Shown: one piece after another, positions 56,699 to 64,000 of the stretch
Numbering within the stretch: position 1 is the first letter of the stretch
Layout of the letters: every line of letters begins with the position of its first letter
Origin: Hoylesella buccalis ATCC 35310
GTDB lineage: Bacteria > Bacteroidota > Bacteroidia > Bacteroidales > Bacteroidaceae
Direction of reading: 5' to 3'
DNA length: 64,000 bases
Assembly: GCF_000177075.1 (NCBI RefSeq)
Contig: NZ_ADEG01000086.1
Location: 57,625 to 121,624 of the forward strand
Notes under the pieces: generated by a model
What the model was told of the DNA's origin: nothing
Database searches by the model: none
Seen by the model: only the letters and a program-made list of their open reading frames with translations
Program-made: the position numbers and the translations under genes

Positions 56699-56902
56699 AT
56701 GGAAATCATAGCATTACTGGCGTTTATAGTCATTGCCCTTCTAGGTTGGGGGTGTGGCGAGCTGCACGACAAATGGTTCAACTACTGCCCAACGGCTGAG
56801 GAGAAGGACGCTTTTAGTGACGCTTCACACGCATCGCATGGCGAGTTGAGCCTAAAGGATATTCTGAAGACCAACAGCATTAAAGGCTTTCAGGCTATCT
56901 AA
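56699..56902 (+). CDS. Small hypothetical membrane protein
   Basis: 67 residues: one N-terminal hydrophobic helix (MEIIALLAFIVIALLGWGCG), then a polar part (ELHDKWFNYCPTAEEKDAFSDASHASHGELSLKDIL). The WGCG could be read as a lipobox-like end but is not typical. No known family. A promoter-like box precedes it. It could be a real small protein since the start and spacing are good; function unknown. Confidence 0.5.
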   Translation: MEIIALLAFIVIALLGWGCGELHDKWFNYCPTAEEKDAFSDASHASHGELSLKDILKTNSIKGFQAI

Positions 56903-56952
56903 CGGTTTGCCTTTTTGGCAAGGTCGGTTTTCGCTGTTGTTCGTCTTTGTAA

Positions 56953-57339
56953 TACATTGATAATAAATGCGTTAACTCTTTCGTGTTTAATGACTTAATG
57001 CATCCAAAAACATGGCATACTTGGTTCCAAGGGAAAAATGCACGGCATAGAGCTTATGATTACATGGTCAGAAGATCAAAAAACTTGGAATAGAAATTGC
57101 GGCCGTGAATCTAGATGATAAAGGAGTGCTAGTATACGAAGAAGTTGGCAATACATACACTTCCTCGCATAATTATTTTGTTAGTAATAGTAATTACTAT
57201 CGTCGACGGTAAGAAATAATATTCTTGCTGCTAATGGTGTTCTTTTTGAACTTCATATTCTATAAAAGAAGGATTAGCTTTGGATCACCAAGCACGTAAA
57301 CCAAGTATATCAATAGGCTCCAATCTTATCGGACAGTAA
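56953..57339 (+). pseudogene. Decayed C-terminal tip of an Rhs-type polymorphic toxin (probable)
   Basis: Three frames in succession give protein-like sequence. They are TWFQGKNARHRAYDYMVRRSK (to 57093), then KLGIEIAAVNLDDKGVLVYEEVGNTYTSS and NYYRR (57078-57212), and after further shifts NNILAANGVLFELHIL and EGLALDHQARKPSISIGSNLIGQ-stop (57337). The first shift is again at an A6 run (57078-57083) where A7 would keep the frame. The piece resembles the tips of Rhs toxins from memory, but the family is not certain. At least three lesions show it is dead. The downstream lipoproteins may be its immunity genes. Confidence 0.45.
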
Positions 57340-57396
57340 TAATAAAAAATAGTGTCTAACAATTTTTTTTGACTTTTTGCATATTCTTAAATTAAG

Positions 57397-58089
57397 ATGA
57401 ATAAACTCAATATATTATATATGCTTATCTCTACGATATTTACATTTGTTTCTTGTACCCGTGTCAAAAACAAAGACTTGAAAGTAAATATTCTTGCTCT
57501 CACTGAATCTGAAAGTGTCTATTTCATACAGAAAGCAGATACAATAGAATATAAATGTTATATTGTTACAGGAGATAACGATAATATAAGTATAACAGTA
57601 CCATATAGTGCTAATGATTTTATTGATGATTTAAAGAGAAAGGGCAAGGGTTTTTCAGCTTTTCCAATATCCCAAAGACAGAGGGGGTATAGAGAAACTT
57701 TGCAAGAAATGAATACATGTTTAAAAGTTATTTTAAGCCAGTATTCAAAAAGAAAAAACATCAACATACATTGTGATTTGTCTGATTTTAGTGATATTGC
57801 CATCATTGTTTCGCAATGCCTCCCAGAATATAAGTGTAAGAATAATTCTCAGATAGAAGAGTATATAAACCATACTACATTAGCAGCAGATTTGACCGCA
57901 ATATTGGGAATGTATAATATGAGCGTACAATCCATATCATTAGACTCAGAAGCAAAAGGTATTTATATGAATAAGGAATTATTTTTATCAAATCACACTA
58001 CATCTATTAAGGATATACCTCAAAAAATTCTTGCTGTTCCAATCAAAATAAATATCGTAGATAATCAAAGTGGTATAAATATAGAATAA
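57397..58089 (+). CDS. Hypothetical lipoprotein, possible immunity protein (paralogue 1)
   Basis: 230 residues; lipobox FVSC after MNKLNILYMLISTIFTFV. No recognised domain. YRETLQEMNTCLKVILSQY...CDLSDFSDIAIIVSQCLPEY...ADLTAILGMYNMSVQSI aligns with the product of 59235 in the same order, so the two are paralogues. AT-rich (unlike the flanking housekeeping genes), suggesting horizontal transfer. A lipoprotein directly after a decayed toxin tip is the expected arrangement for periplasmic immunity; this is inference. Confidence 0.6.
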   Translation: MNKLNILYMLISTIFTFVSCTRVKNKDLKVNILALTESESVYFIQKADTIEYKCYIVTGDNDNISITVPYSANDFIDDLKRKGKGFSAFPISQRQRGYRETLQEMNTCLKVILSQYSKRKNINIHCDLSDFSDIAIIVSQCLPEYKCKNNSQIEEYINHTTLAADLTAILGMYNMSVQSISLDSEAKGIYMNKELFLSNHTTSIKDIPQKILAVPIKINIVDNQSGINIE

Positions 58090-58158
58090 CGAAGAAACAA
58101 TGAACTGTAATAAGAAAAACGAATATGGTTAACGAACTTTAGCAATTCGAGCCATTCC

Positions 58159-58179
58159 TTGAGGGCTTCTCGCCCTCAA
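58159..58179. repeat. Short hairpin at the IS110 3' flank
   Basis: TTGAGGGC (58159-58166) and GCCCTCAA (58172-58179) form an 8-bp stem with a 5-base loop just beyond the transposase end. It may be part of the element or a terminator for the preceding gene. Confidence 0.35.
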
Positions 58180-58205
58180 ACTCCTCGGTGTTTTCGGGTA
58201 TTAGA

Positions 58206-59195
58206 TTATCCTTCAACACCCAAAGAAGTCTCAGCAGAGCCTATCGTTGATACATATCCATCGACATAGGGCCTCTCATGAGTGAAAACGACAAAAGCCT
58301 GCCTGACAAGCTTATTGGCAACAGCAATGACAGCGACTTGCACAGGCTTTCCGTTAGACCGCAGCCGTTCGTAACAAGCCCTGCATTCTCTGTTGCATCT
58401 GAGAGATGCCAAGGCGGTAACATAGAGCTGGCTTCTTAGAGAAGCATCTCCATTGCGGTTAATGTGACCTTTGAAATTGACTGACGTACCGGACTGTTGA
58501 TAGTTTGGCGATAAGCTCAGATAACGGGTAAGTTGCTTGGCATTATCAAAGTAAGTGAAGCCACCAGTGCCCATGATGAGTGCAGCTGCAAGCGTGACGC
58601 CTTTCCTTTGATGGAAGTAAGCAGGTCCATCTGTTTCTTGTACTCTTTATGGGCCAGGACAGAGAGATCCTCTTCCATAGTCTTGATTTGTTTCTCTTGG
58701 AACGTGATGGTCTTGGTGACCGACTTCTTGCAGGAAGGATCAAAGAAAGGCAATGCCTCCATGGAGCCCTTAAGGTTCCTTGTAGCAATGTGTTGCTTCT
58801 TCAGCTGGCGTATGACCGTACGTTTCTGCCTGAGGGTAAGGATGGCATCGCTTGGGAGCTTGTAGGGCTTCGGCCGCATTCTCTCTCTATAGGGGGCTAT
58901 GATACGGGCATCCACTTCGTCAGTCTTGATGGTGGACAGCATCGCACGGGCGAAGTTCTTAATCTTGAGAGGATTCTCCAGACTGGTAGTGACACCTGCC
59001 TCATTGAGCAGATAGGTAAGCAGAGAACTGTAGTTGCCTGTTGCCTCCATGACACAGTGATCTTCCTTAGGCGAGAGCGTCTGGATAAACGCATGAATAC
59101 CCTTTACGGTGTTCTTGAACGTCCTTGTCTTGCTGTCCTTCCCTGAGGAATAAGCAACCACGAGCGTAGCCTTATTTAGTAGACCCTAAATAGTT
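58206..59195 (-). pseudogene. IS110 family transposase, inactivated
   Basis: Two frames make one IS110 transposase. The N-terminal frame reads LNKATLVVAYSSGKDSKTRTFKNT, CVMEATGNYSSLLTYLLNEAG, KTDEVDARIIAPY and the coiled region (to about 58590). A one-base loss there (IKG-AG instead of IKG-x-GV) shifts the frame. The second frame carries the C-terminal domain: GTGGFTYFDNAKQLTRYLSLSPN, HINRNGDASLRSQLY, RACYERL. At the 5' end the usual VGxDVS segment with the first catalytic Asp is missing, replaced by a stop and a short deletion. It is inserted between the two lipoprotein paralogues. No mobility is expected. Confidence 0.82.
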
Positions 59196-59234
59196 TCTAC
59201 AAAAATACGTTTATTTCACAAAATATTGAGTGTT

Positions 59235-59933
59235 ATGAAACACCAATTCTACCTTTTGCCATTTGTTGTTTTTTATTTACTGATGTCTGGTTGCTCAATA
59301 AAACGAAGCGATACAGAAGAAGTTACCAATGACACTATAGTATGTAAGAAGAAAATTCAAGACCACCTTGTTAGGTATTGTACTTATGAATATTTTATAA
59401 TTAATAAAGGTGACACCTCTTCATATTCATTTATATGTAGATCTCAAAGTGCTTATCCTCATGATTGTAACATGGAGATTGTGAACTGGCCAAGGTATAA
59501 GCAGTATTTAATACCAAAAGATACTATAATATCTTGCTATGAGCCAAATTATAAAGACTTTCTGAAGGAGATGGATTTATGTTTAAACGTCGCATTGAAT
59601 GAGAAAGATTCTATAAATCTCAAATATATAGTCTTTCGCCTTGTTAATTGTACGGATATAGCTATTGAAACTTCAAATTTATTTTACAAGATGAGGAGAA
59701 AAGATCTTACTCATCAGAATATCTTAGATGCTTTGCAAAAGACTTCATTAAAAGAAGATTTCAATAGAATCCTTAAAAAATACAATTTACATATTGCGAA
59801 CGAGAACTGTTATGAAGAGATATATCTTGTAAAAAAATCAGACTTCCTGAATATTAGTAACTATTCTAATAAAAAAGAAGTACCAGATTCCATCTTAGAT
59901 GTAAACGTCAGTTTAAATATTGCTCATATGTGA
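59235..59933 (+). CDS. Hypothetical lipoprotein, possible immunity protein (paralogue 2)
   Basis: 232 residues from the ATG at 59235; an upstream TTG was not used. Lipobox LMSGC. YKDFLKEMDLCLNVALNEKDS...FRLVNCTDIAIETSNLFYKM...EDFNRILKKYNLHIANEN aligns with the 57397 product. AT-rich. Separated from its paralogue by the dead IS110 element, so the two were probably adjacent tandem duplicates. Confidence 0.6.
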   Translation: MKHQFYLLPFVVFYLLMSGCSIKRSDTEEVTNDTIVCKKKIQDHLVRYCTYEYFIINKGDTSSYSFICRSQSAYPHDCNMEIVNWPRYKQYLIPKDTIISCYEPNYKDFLKEMDLCLNVALNEKDSINLKYIVFRLVNCTDIAIETSNLFYKMRRKDLTHQNILDALQKTSLKEDFNRILKKYNLHIANENCYEEIYLVKKSDFLNISNYSNKKEVPDSILDVNVSLNIAHM

Positions 59934-60079
59934 TCCAATCATGACTTTGGAGTGATTTTATCCCCATTTGGGCAAGGCCTTTGTGGAAAAACGGCAGTTT
60001 GTGTCACTAAGACACACCTTGCCAGTATAAATAAATGATACTTTTGTTGTTGATATTACCTCCCAATATTTCCTGACCA

Positions 60080-60205
60080 AAGTTAAGACTTATCGACTTA
60101 TTAGCTTCTTGACTTATCGACTGAGTTAAGTATGTAGTTTAATCAGTGAGTCAATTTTGACCTGAGTTAAAACTAACTTACTGACCATCTGACTTATAGA
60201 TTTAC
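60080..60205. repeat. Degenerate GACTTATC/GAGTTAA-type repeat
   Basis: GACTTATC, GACTTATTA, GACTTATC, GACTGAGTTAAG and similar units recur with 8-9-base spacing. They are related in style to the tract at 1-152 but more degenerate. The whole stretch 59934-60456 has no other gene; a -7 box TATCTTTG is at 60337-60344. Confidence 0.45.
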
Positions 60206-60456
60206 TTTATTCTTGATTATACTTTGTAAACGAGGGTGTGGCGTATTGAATTTTGGTAGGTAGTGGGAGGCTTTAGAATAGGGTTTTCCCTACGGTTTTA
60301 TCGGGAAAATCCCCGCTGCATGAAAGTTTTGTTTGCTATCTTTGTAGTGCTAGAAAACGGGCCTGACGATATTGTTCGGGTCATGCCATGGCGTTAAGCT
60401 GAGGTCTGTTGGGTATGCTTGACAGACGAAAATTCGGATTTATAAATACAAGAAAC

Positions 60457-61308
60457 ATGAGAAGAGGTTTGGTTACGGCTGTTTGTGCTACAGTGCTGTT
60501 GAGTAGCTGCGGCACTTATACGGGTAGCGGTGCTTATACGGGCAGCACCCTTGGATCCGTATTGGGAAGTGCTATTGGTGGCATTAGTAATGGTGCTCGT
60601 GGCAGTGATATCGGCACGATTGTCGGTATGGCGGGTGGTGCCATCGTGGGTGGTGCCATCGGTGCGAATGCCGACAAGAAGCGTCAAGCCGATCTGGAAC
60701 AATATCAACGCGACAAGGAGGAACGGGCTTATCAGCGTAAGCAGCGCCGACAGCGCCAAAATGAACAGCGCGACGACCGCAGCTCTAATTACGAGCAGCA
60801 GGGCAAGGCGTATAGCGGCTTCGATGAAACGAATAGTGGTGACGACCGCTTGTACGATTTCGAAGGCAGTGATTACACGGGTGATTACAGCGCACAGAAG
60901 CCCACCACCCATCTACCCGAGTCGTCCAGTGTGGAAAAATTGGCCAAGGGACTCAGTTATACCCCGGCCATCGAGATTCGTAACGCTCGTTTTGTAGACG
61001 ACAATCAAGATAATGTCATTTCGCGTGGTGAAATCTGTAAGGTGATTTTTGAAGTGTACAATCGTGGCACTGAGACCTTGTACGACATCCAACCAACGGT
61101 GGTAGAGATGTCCGGCAATAAGCATCTGTCTATTTCACCCAGTCTGCATGTGGAGAAAATTGAACCGGGTTCAGGAATTCGGTACACGGCGGTGGTTCGC
61201 GCCAACAATAAGTTGAAAAAGGGAACGGCTAAGATTTGCGTGTCTGTCGTACAGGGAAACAAAGCCATCTCGAAGGTTTGCGAGTTTAATATTCCGACGA
61301 AGAAATAA
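60457..61308 (+). CDS. Glycine-zipper lipoprotein with C-terminal beta domain
   Basis: 283 residues from MRRGLVTAVCATVLLSSC (lipobox LSSC); an earlier ATG at 60409 lacks a proper signal. Residues ~25-75 are a glycine-zipper (GSVLGSAIGGISNGARGSDIGTIVGMAGGAIVGGAIGANA), which can insert in membranes, as in 17-kDa-antigen-like proteins. A charged, Gln/Arg-rich helix follows, then an acidic linker. The last ~120 residues (IEIRNARFVDDNQDNVISRGEICKVIFEVYNRG) resemble a CARDB-like adhesion fold. Probably an outer-membrane-associated lipoprotein; role unknown. Confidence 0.72.
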   Translation: MRRGLVTAVCATVLLSSCGTYTGSGAYTGSTLGSVLGSAIGGISNGARGSDIGTIVGMAGGAIVGGAIGANADKKRQADLEQYQRDKEERAYQRKQRRQRQNEQRDDRSSNYEQQGKAYSGFDETNSGDDRLYDFEGSDYTGDYSAQKPTTHLPESSSVEKLAKGLSYTPAIEIRNARFVDDNQDNVISRGEICKVIFEVYNRGTETLYDIQPTVVEMSGNKHLSISPSLHVEKIEPGSGIRYTAVVRANNKLKKGTAKICVSVVQGNKAISKVCEFNIPTKK

Positions 61309-61444
61309 TCGATAGCCAGTCATCTATGGCGCCATTGCAGTTCTCTTCCAGTTGGACAACATACATAAATTAGCTCGATGTGGGCCAAGTAAATGCTGGG
61401 CAACAATTGTTGTTCGGCATTTTTAATGAGGGTAGGAAACCGCA

Positions 61445-62668
61445 CTAACGGCCTCGTTTGTGATGAAAGTGATAGCCAACGCCCAACATGAGGTGATTGG
61501 GTGTTTTGAAGTCGTATAAGCTATAACCGATGTTGAGGAAAACAGAATGTGCTACATCAACTTTCAAGGCTAATGTTTGATACCATCCTTTCAGTTCAGC
61601 ATGTGCGTTGATGATGTTCTTTCCAATGCCCGCATTGATGGTGAAATAAGGCATTACAAACTCAGCCCTGGCAGAAAGCCCGAGAGACATTTGTCGGATG
61701 GCGGACGGACTTACGACATGATCCAGGTCGTTGTGCGAACCGCCAATGCCCACAAGGTGATCTTCAATGTACAGATTCGAGCTGCTGTCGTACACGCCAT
61801 CCAGTGAAATGCCGGCATTGAACCAGTGATTCAGGTTGTAGAGCGGTGTGAAGTTGATGCCTATCACGCCGTATCTGTCTGGCAAAGCCACGGGATTGCC
61901 ATCCAAATACATGCCCTGTTTGCGCCAGGCGCCATAAACCAGGAGGTCGTAACTGATGTGCTTGTTAAACGGCGGAATGGCTCTTTTTGGAATCAGTTTG
62001 TCATTTTTACGATTCAGGTAGTAGGCCAGACTGACGCGTCCGCCTATGATGTTGAGCCCGGCATTGGGTATTGAGGTGTTACCATTGGAGTAGTGGGAAA
62101 GCGAAATGCCTGCGTTTAAGTCCAGATGGTTGGAGAGTCGCCACCTCAGATAGAAGTCGGCGTCGATATAGGCGGTCACTTTCGATCCTATGACCTTATT
62201 CTGTGGGTTGGTTTCCTGATTGTAAGGATGCCAATTGAAGGTAAGCCCCAGGTTCCATTCATAATTGAGCGACAGGCTGGAGGTGAATCTCTTGATGGGT
62301 GCACCCTGAAAGATAAAAGCCGACAGCGGGTTCCCCAATTGTGGATTCAGGTTGTGGTAAGCCAAACCAATGCCTTGGTAAGCATCCTTGTACGTCTGTG
62401 CTTGCACACTGGCCTGTGGCATCTGAAAGGCATATTTCAGGCGAGTGGTGAAGGCATGGTTCATCGTTCGTCGCTCATCGTTAGCCCCTTTGAGGTACGG
62501 GTTGGTGTGCAAAATGGTCGATGGAACAACGTCCCATTCCAGTCGGTGAATGGTTTTCTGCTGCACTTGCAAGGTGTCAGCATCTTCTGCATGAACACTG
62601 TTGGCAAAAAGAGCAATCCATAGAATGCTCAATGAAAGCCTTGTTCCTGTCTGAAAAATGAGTTTCAT
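61445..62668 (-). CDS. Acyloxyacyl hydrolase / lipid A deacylase, PagL-like outer membrane protein
   Basis: 407 residues with a signal peptide (LSLSILWIALFANSVHA). The beta-barrel part contains LSHYSNGNTSIPNAGLNIIGGRVSLAYYL, matching the PagL catalytic pattern HxSN...N.G (His and Ser of the active site). It ends with YSLYDFKTPNHLMLGVGYHFHHKRGR. PagL-type enzymes remove an acyl chain from lipid A in the outer membrane, which lowers innate immune detection. The Bacteroidota version is about twice the length of PagL. Its role here is inferred from the motif. Confidence 0.78.
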   Translation of the reverse strand: MKLIFQTGTRLSLSILWIALFANSVHAEDADTLQVQQKTIHRLEWDVVPSTILHTNPYLKGANDERRTMNHAFTTRLKYAFQMPQASVQAQTYKDAYQGIGLAYHNLNPQLGNPLSAFIFQGAPIKRFTSSLSLNYEWNLGLTFNWHPYNQETNPQNKVIGSKVTAYIDADFYLRWRLSNHLDLNAGISLSHYSNGNTSIPNAGLNIIGGRVSLAYYLNRKNDKLIPKRAIPPFNKHISYDLLVYGAWRKQGMYLDGNPVALPDRYGVIGINFTPLYNLNHWFNAGISLDGVYDSSSNLYIEDHLVGIGGSHNDLDHVVSPSAIRQMSLGLSARAEFVMPYFTINAGIGKNIINAHAELKGWYQTLALKVDVAHSVFLNIGYSLYDFKTPNHLMLGVGYHFHHKRGR

Positions 62669-62879
62669 GATGCGATGATGATTACAGCAACAAAAATAAT
62701 GAAAAGGATTGGAAGTGGCAATAGAACGGAATTAAAAAACAATCTGCCGTAGCCAATGCCGACATAAATGGAGGGTAGGGCGGTAGTAGCTTTGCTGATG
62801 GCTTTGTGTGGCGTGTTAAATAATGCTAACAAAGAGCATAGTAAGCGAAAAATAGTTGGAGGATATGCTTTTTGATAGG

Positions 62880-62887
62880 TATATTTG
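62880..62887 (+). promoter_or_regulatory. -7 box of SPFH gene
   Basis: TATATTTG, 34 bases before the ATG at 62922; TTG at 62856-62858 lies 21 bases upstream as a possible -33 element. Confidence 0.5.
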
Positions 62888-62921
62888 TGATATCAAAACA
62901 ATATCAATAATCAACAAAATT

Positions 62922-63866
62922 ATGGAAAACAAAGAGTTTACTTTTAAGGGAATGAAGGTCAATGGATTCGTCATGTTGTTCGTGTTTTTAGCCATTTTCG
63001 CCTTGGGCGTGTTCCTTATTTCGGCTGGTGTCGACTCTTCGGATGGGCTCATCGGTGCAGGTGTGAGTCTTTGCGTCACAGACTTGATCTTATTGATGGG
63101 CTTTGTGCAGGTAGAACCCAATGAAGCTCGGGTGATGATGTTCTTCGGAAAGTATCGCGGAACCTTCTCGGAAGTGGGCTTTTATTGGGTCAATCCATTT
63201 ATCAGTACGAAGAAATTGTCTCTCCGTGCCAGGAACTTAAACGCCGAACCCATCAAGGTGAACGACAAGATTGGCAACCCAGTGATGATTGGGTTGGTGC
63301 TGGTTTGGAAGCTGAAGGATACGTATAAAGCGATGTTTGAAATCGATTCGCAGACCATGGCGCAAGGTCTTGGCATCTCAGTGGGTAAGGATGTGAGCAG
63401 CATCATGCGGGCTTTCGAAAACTTTGTGATGATACAGAGCGAGGCAGCCCTACGACAAGTCGCTGGTCAGTATGCCTATGACAACAACGAGTCCAATCAA
63501 GAGGAACTGACCTTGCGTGATGGTGATGAGTCTATTAATAAGGAATTGGAAATGAAGTTGGCCGAAAGGTTGGAGATGGCCGGTATCGAAATCGTCGAAG
63601 CTCGTATCAATTATCTGGCTTATGCGCCCGAGATTGCAGCCGTGATGCTACGTCGTCAGCAGGCATCTGCCGTCATCATGGCCCGCGAGAAGATTGTAGA
63701 AGGAGCGGTATCGATGGTGAAAATGGCCATTGATAGGCTCTCCAGTGATGGCGTTATCGATCTTGATGACGACAAGAAGGCGGCAATGGTCAGCAATTTG
63801 ATGGTGGTTCTCTGTGGTGATGACACGGCTCAACCTGTTGTTAACACGGGTACGTTGAACATGTAA
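62922..63866 (+). CDS. SPFH/band-7 domain protein
   Basis: 314 residues from the ATG at 62922. Two hydrophobic segments near the N-terminus (VNGFVMLFVFLAIFALGVFLISAG and GVSLCVTDLILLMGFVQV) are followed by the SPFH domain: VEPNEARVMMFFGKYRGTFSEVGFYWVNPF, ISLRARNLN-like LSLRARNLNAEPIKVNDKIGNPV, then IGLVLVWKL. A coiled-coil part follows (MKLAERLEMAGIEIVEARINYLAYAPEIAAVMLRRQQA). These proteins oligomerise on membranes. The gene next door encodes an Arc-like DNA-binding protein, a pairing I recall in other genomes; its meaning is unknown. Confidence 0.88.
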   Translation: MENKEFTFKGMKVNGFVMLFVFLAIFALGVFLISAGVDSSDGLIGAGVSLCVTDLILLMGFVQVEPNEARVMMFFGKYRGTFSEVGFYWVNPFISTKKLSLRARNLNAEPIKVNDKIGNPVMIGLVLVWKLKDTYKAMFEIDSQTMAQGLGISVGKDVSSIMRAFENFVMIQSEAALRQVAGQYAYDNNESNQEELTLRDGDESINKELEMKLAERLEMAGIEIVEARINYLAYAPEIAAVMLRRQQASAVIMAREKIVEGAVSMVKMAIDRLSSDGVIDLDDDKKAAMVSNLMVVLCGDDTAQPVVNTGTLNM

Positions 63867-63871
63867 GGCGA

Positions 63872-64000
63872 ATGGCAAAGAAAGAGAACAAGAATAAAAG
63901 TTTCATTCTGCGTATTGATTCAGACACGATGGATGCGGTAGAGAAATGGGCCGCCGATGAGTTTCGGTCTATCAACGGCCAACTACAATGGATTATTAGT
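63872..64000 (+). CDS. Arc-like (ribbon-helix-helix) DNA-binding protein, partial
   Basis: 43 codons reach the window edge: MAKKENKNKSFILRIDSDTMDAVEKWAADEFRSINGQLQWIIS. The short strand SFILRID followed by two helices, with SINGQLQWII in the second, fits the Arc/MetJ ribbon-helix-helix fold, which binds DNA as a dimer. It starts 5 bases after the SPFH stop, so it is in the same operon. The 3' end lies outside the window. Confidence 0.75.
   Translation, partial: MAKKENKNKSFILRIDSDTMDAVEKWAADEFRSINGQLQWIIS

Noticed and set aside
56359..56798. Several overlapping frames on both strands upstream of 56699
   Set aside because: None has a signal, domain or convincing start; the region is the upstream part of the SusC/D promoter.

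Overview
This 64 kb window comes from a Bacteroidota chromosome, most likely a Prevotella-like member of the Prevotellaceae. The signs are SusC/SusD-type TonB systems, a C10 (interpain-like) cysteine protease with a C-terminal sorting-like domain, DUF4249/DUF4250/DUF3316 proteins, lipoproteins with Bacteroidota-style lipoboxes, and the Bacteroidota promoter signature (-7 TAnnTTTG, -33 TTTG/TTG) upstream of many genes. Shine-Dalgarno sequences are not prominent, so starts were chosen from signal peptides, promoter positions and gene overlaps.

Layout. 1-8.9 kb: DUF4250 protein, a TonB receptor + DUF4249 lipoprotein pair, a DacB-type peptidase, a sugar-kinase/CBM9-like operon and a MATE exporter preceded by a tandemly repeated promoter. 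8.9-10.7 kb: a protein-free stretch with a probable repeat-containing non-coding RNA gene and a large palindromic REP-like element. 10.7-22.2 kb: FKBP and glyS, yaaA, a topoisomerase IV/gyrase A gene overlapping a DUF3316-S41 peptidase-small membrane protein operon, tRNA-Leu(UAG), a YD-repeat-like secreted protein, a cvfB remnant, a fold-back element and a C69 dipeptidase. 22.8-25.9 kb: accessory island with an IS30 remnant, a residual toxin tail, tandem immunity-like paralogues, a propeller-like protein and a PKD-type lipoprotein.

26.3-44.7 kb holds the str, S10, spc and alpha operons, contiguous and co-oriented: rpsL-rpsG-fusA-rpsJ-rplCDWB-rpsS-rplV-rpsC-rplP-rpmC-rpsQ-rplNXE-rpsNH-rplFR-rpsE-rpmD-rplO-secY-[map remnant]-infA-rpmJ-rpsMKD-rpoA-rplQ. 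Two things stand out. The methionine aminopeptidase gene normally found between secY and infA is a decayed, internally deleted remnant. rpsQ carries an apparent single-base deletion in an A-run. glyS has a similar apparent A-run deletion at its 3' end. Several intercistronic spacers hold strong RNA hairpins that are candidate ribosomal-protein autoregulatory sites.

44.7-64 kb: a B12-binding radical SAM protein, an alpha/beta hydrolase, a coiled-coil lipoprotein, a C10 peptidase, a SusC-SusD-lipoprotein operon with a clear promoter and terminator, a second toxin/immunity scar (decayed toxin tip, two paralogous lipoproteins split by a dead IS110 element), a glycine-zipper lipoprotein, a PagL-like outer-membrane lipid A deacylase, an SPFH protein and, running off the edge, a ribbon-helix-helix-like protein.

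The strongest candidates for something not yet described are the repeat-bearing RNA locus at 9.53-10.12 kb, the dispersed 8-bp-period repeat family found even inside ribosomal operons, and the loss of map from the spc operon. The two toxin/immunity scars suggest past interbacterial-antagonism loci whose immunity genes were kept. All family assignments are by eye; no database search was run.
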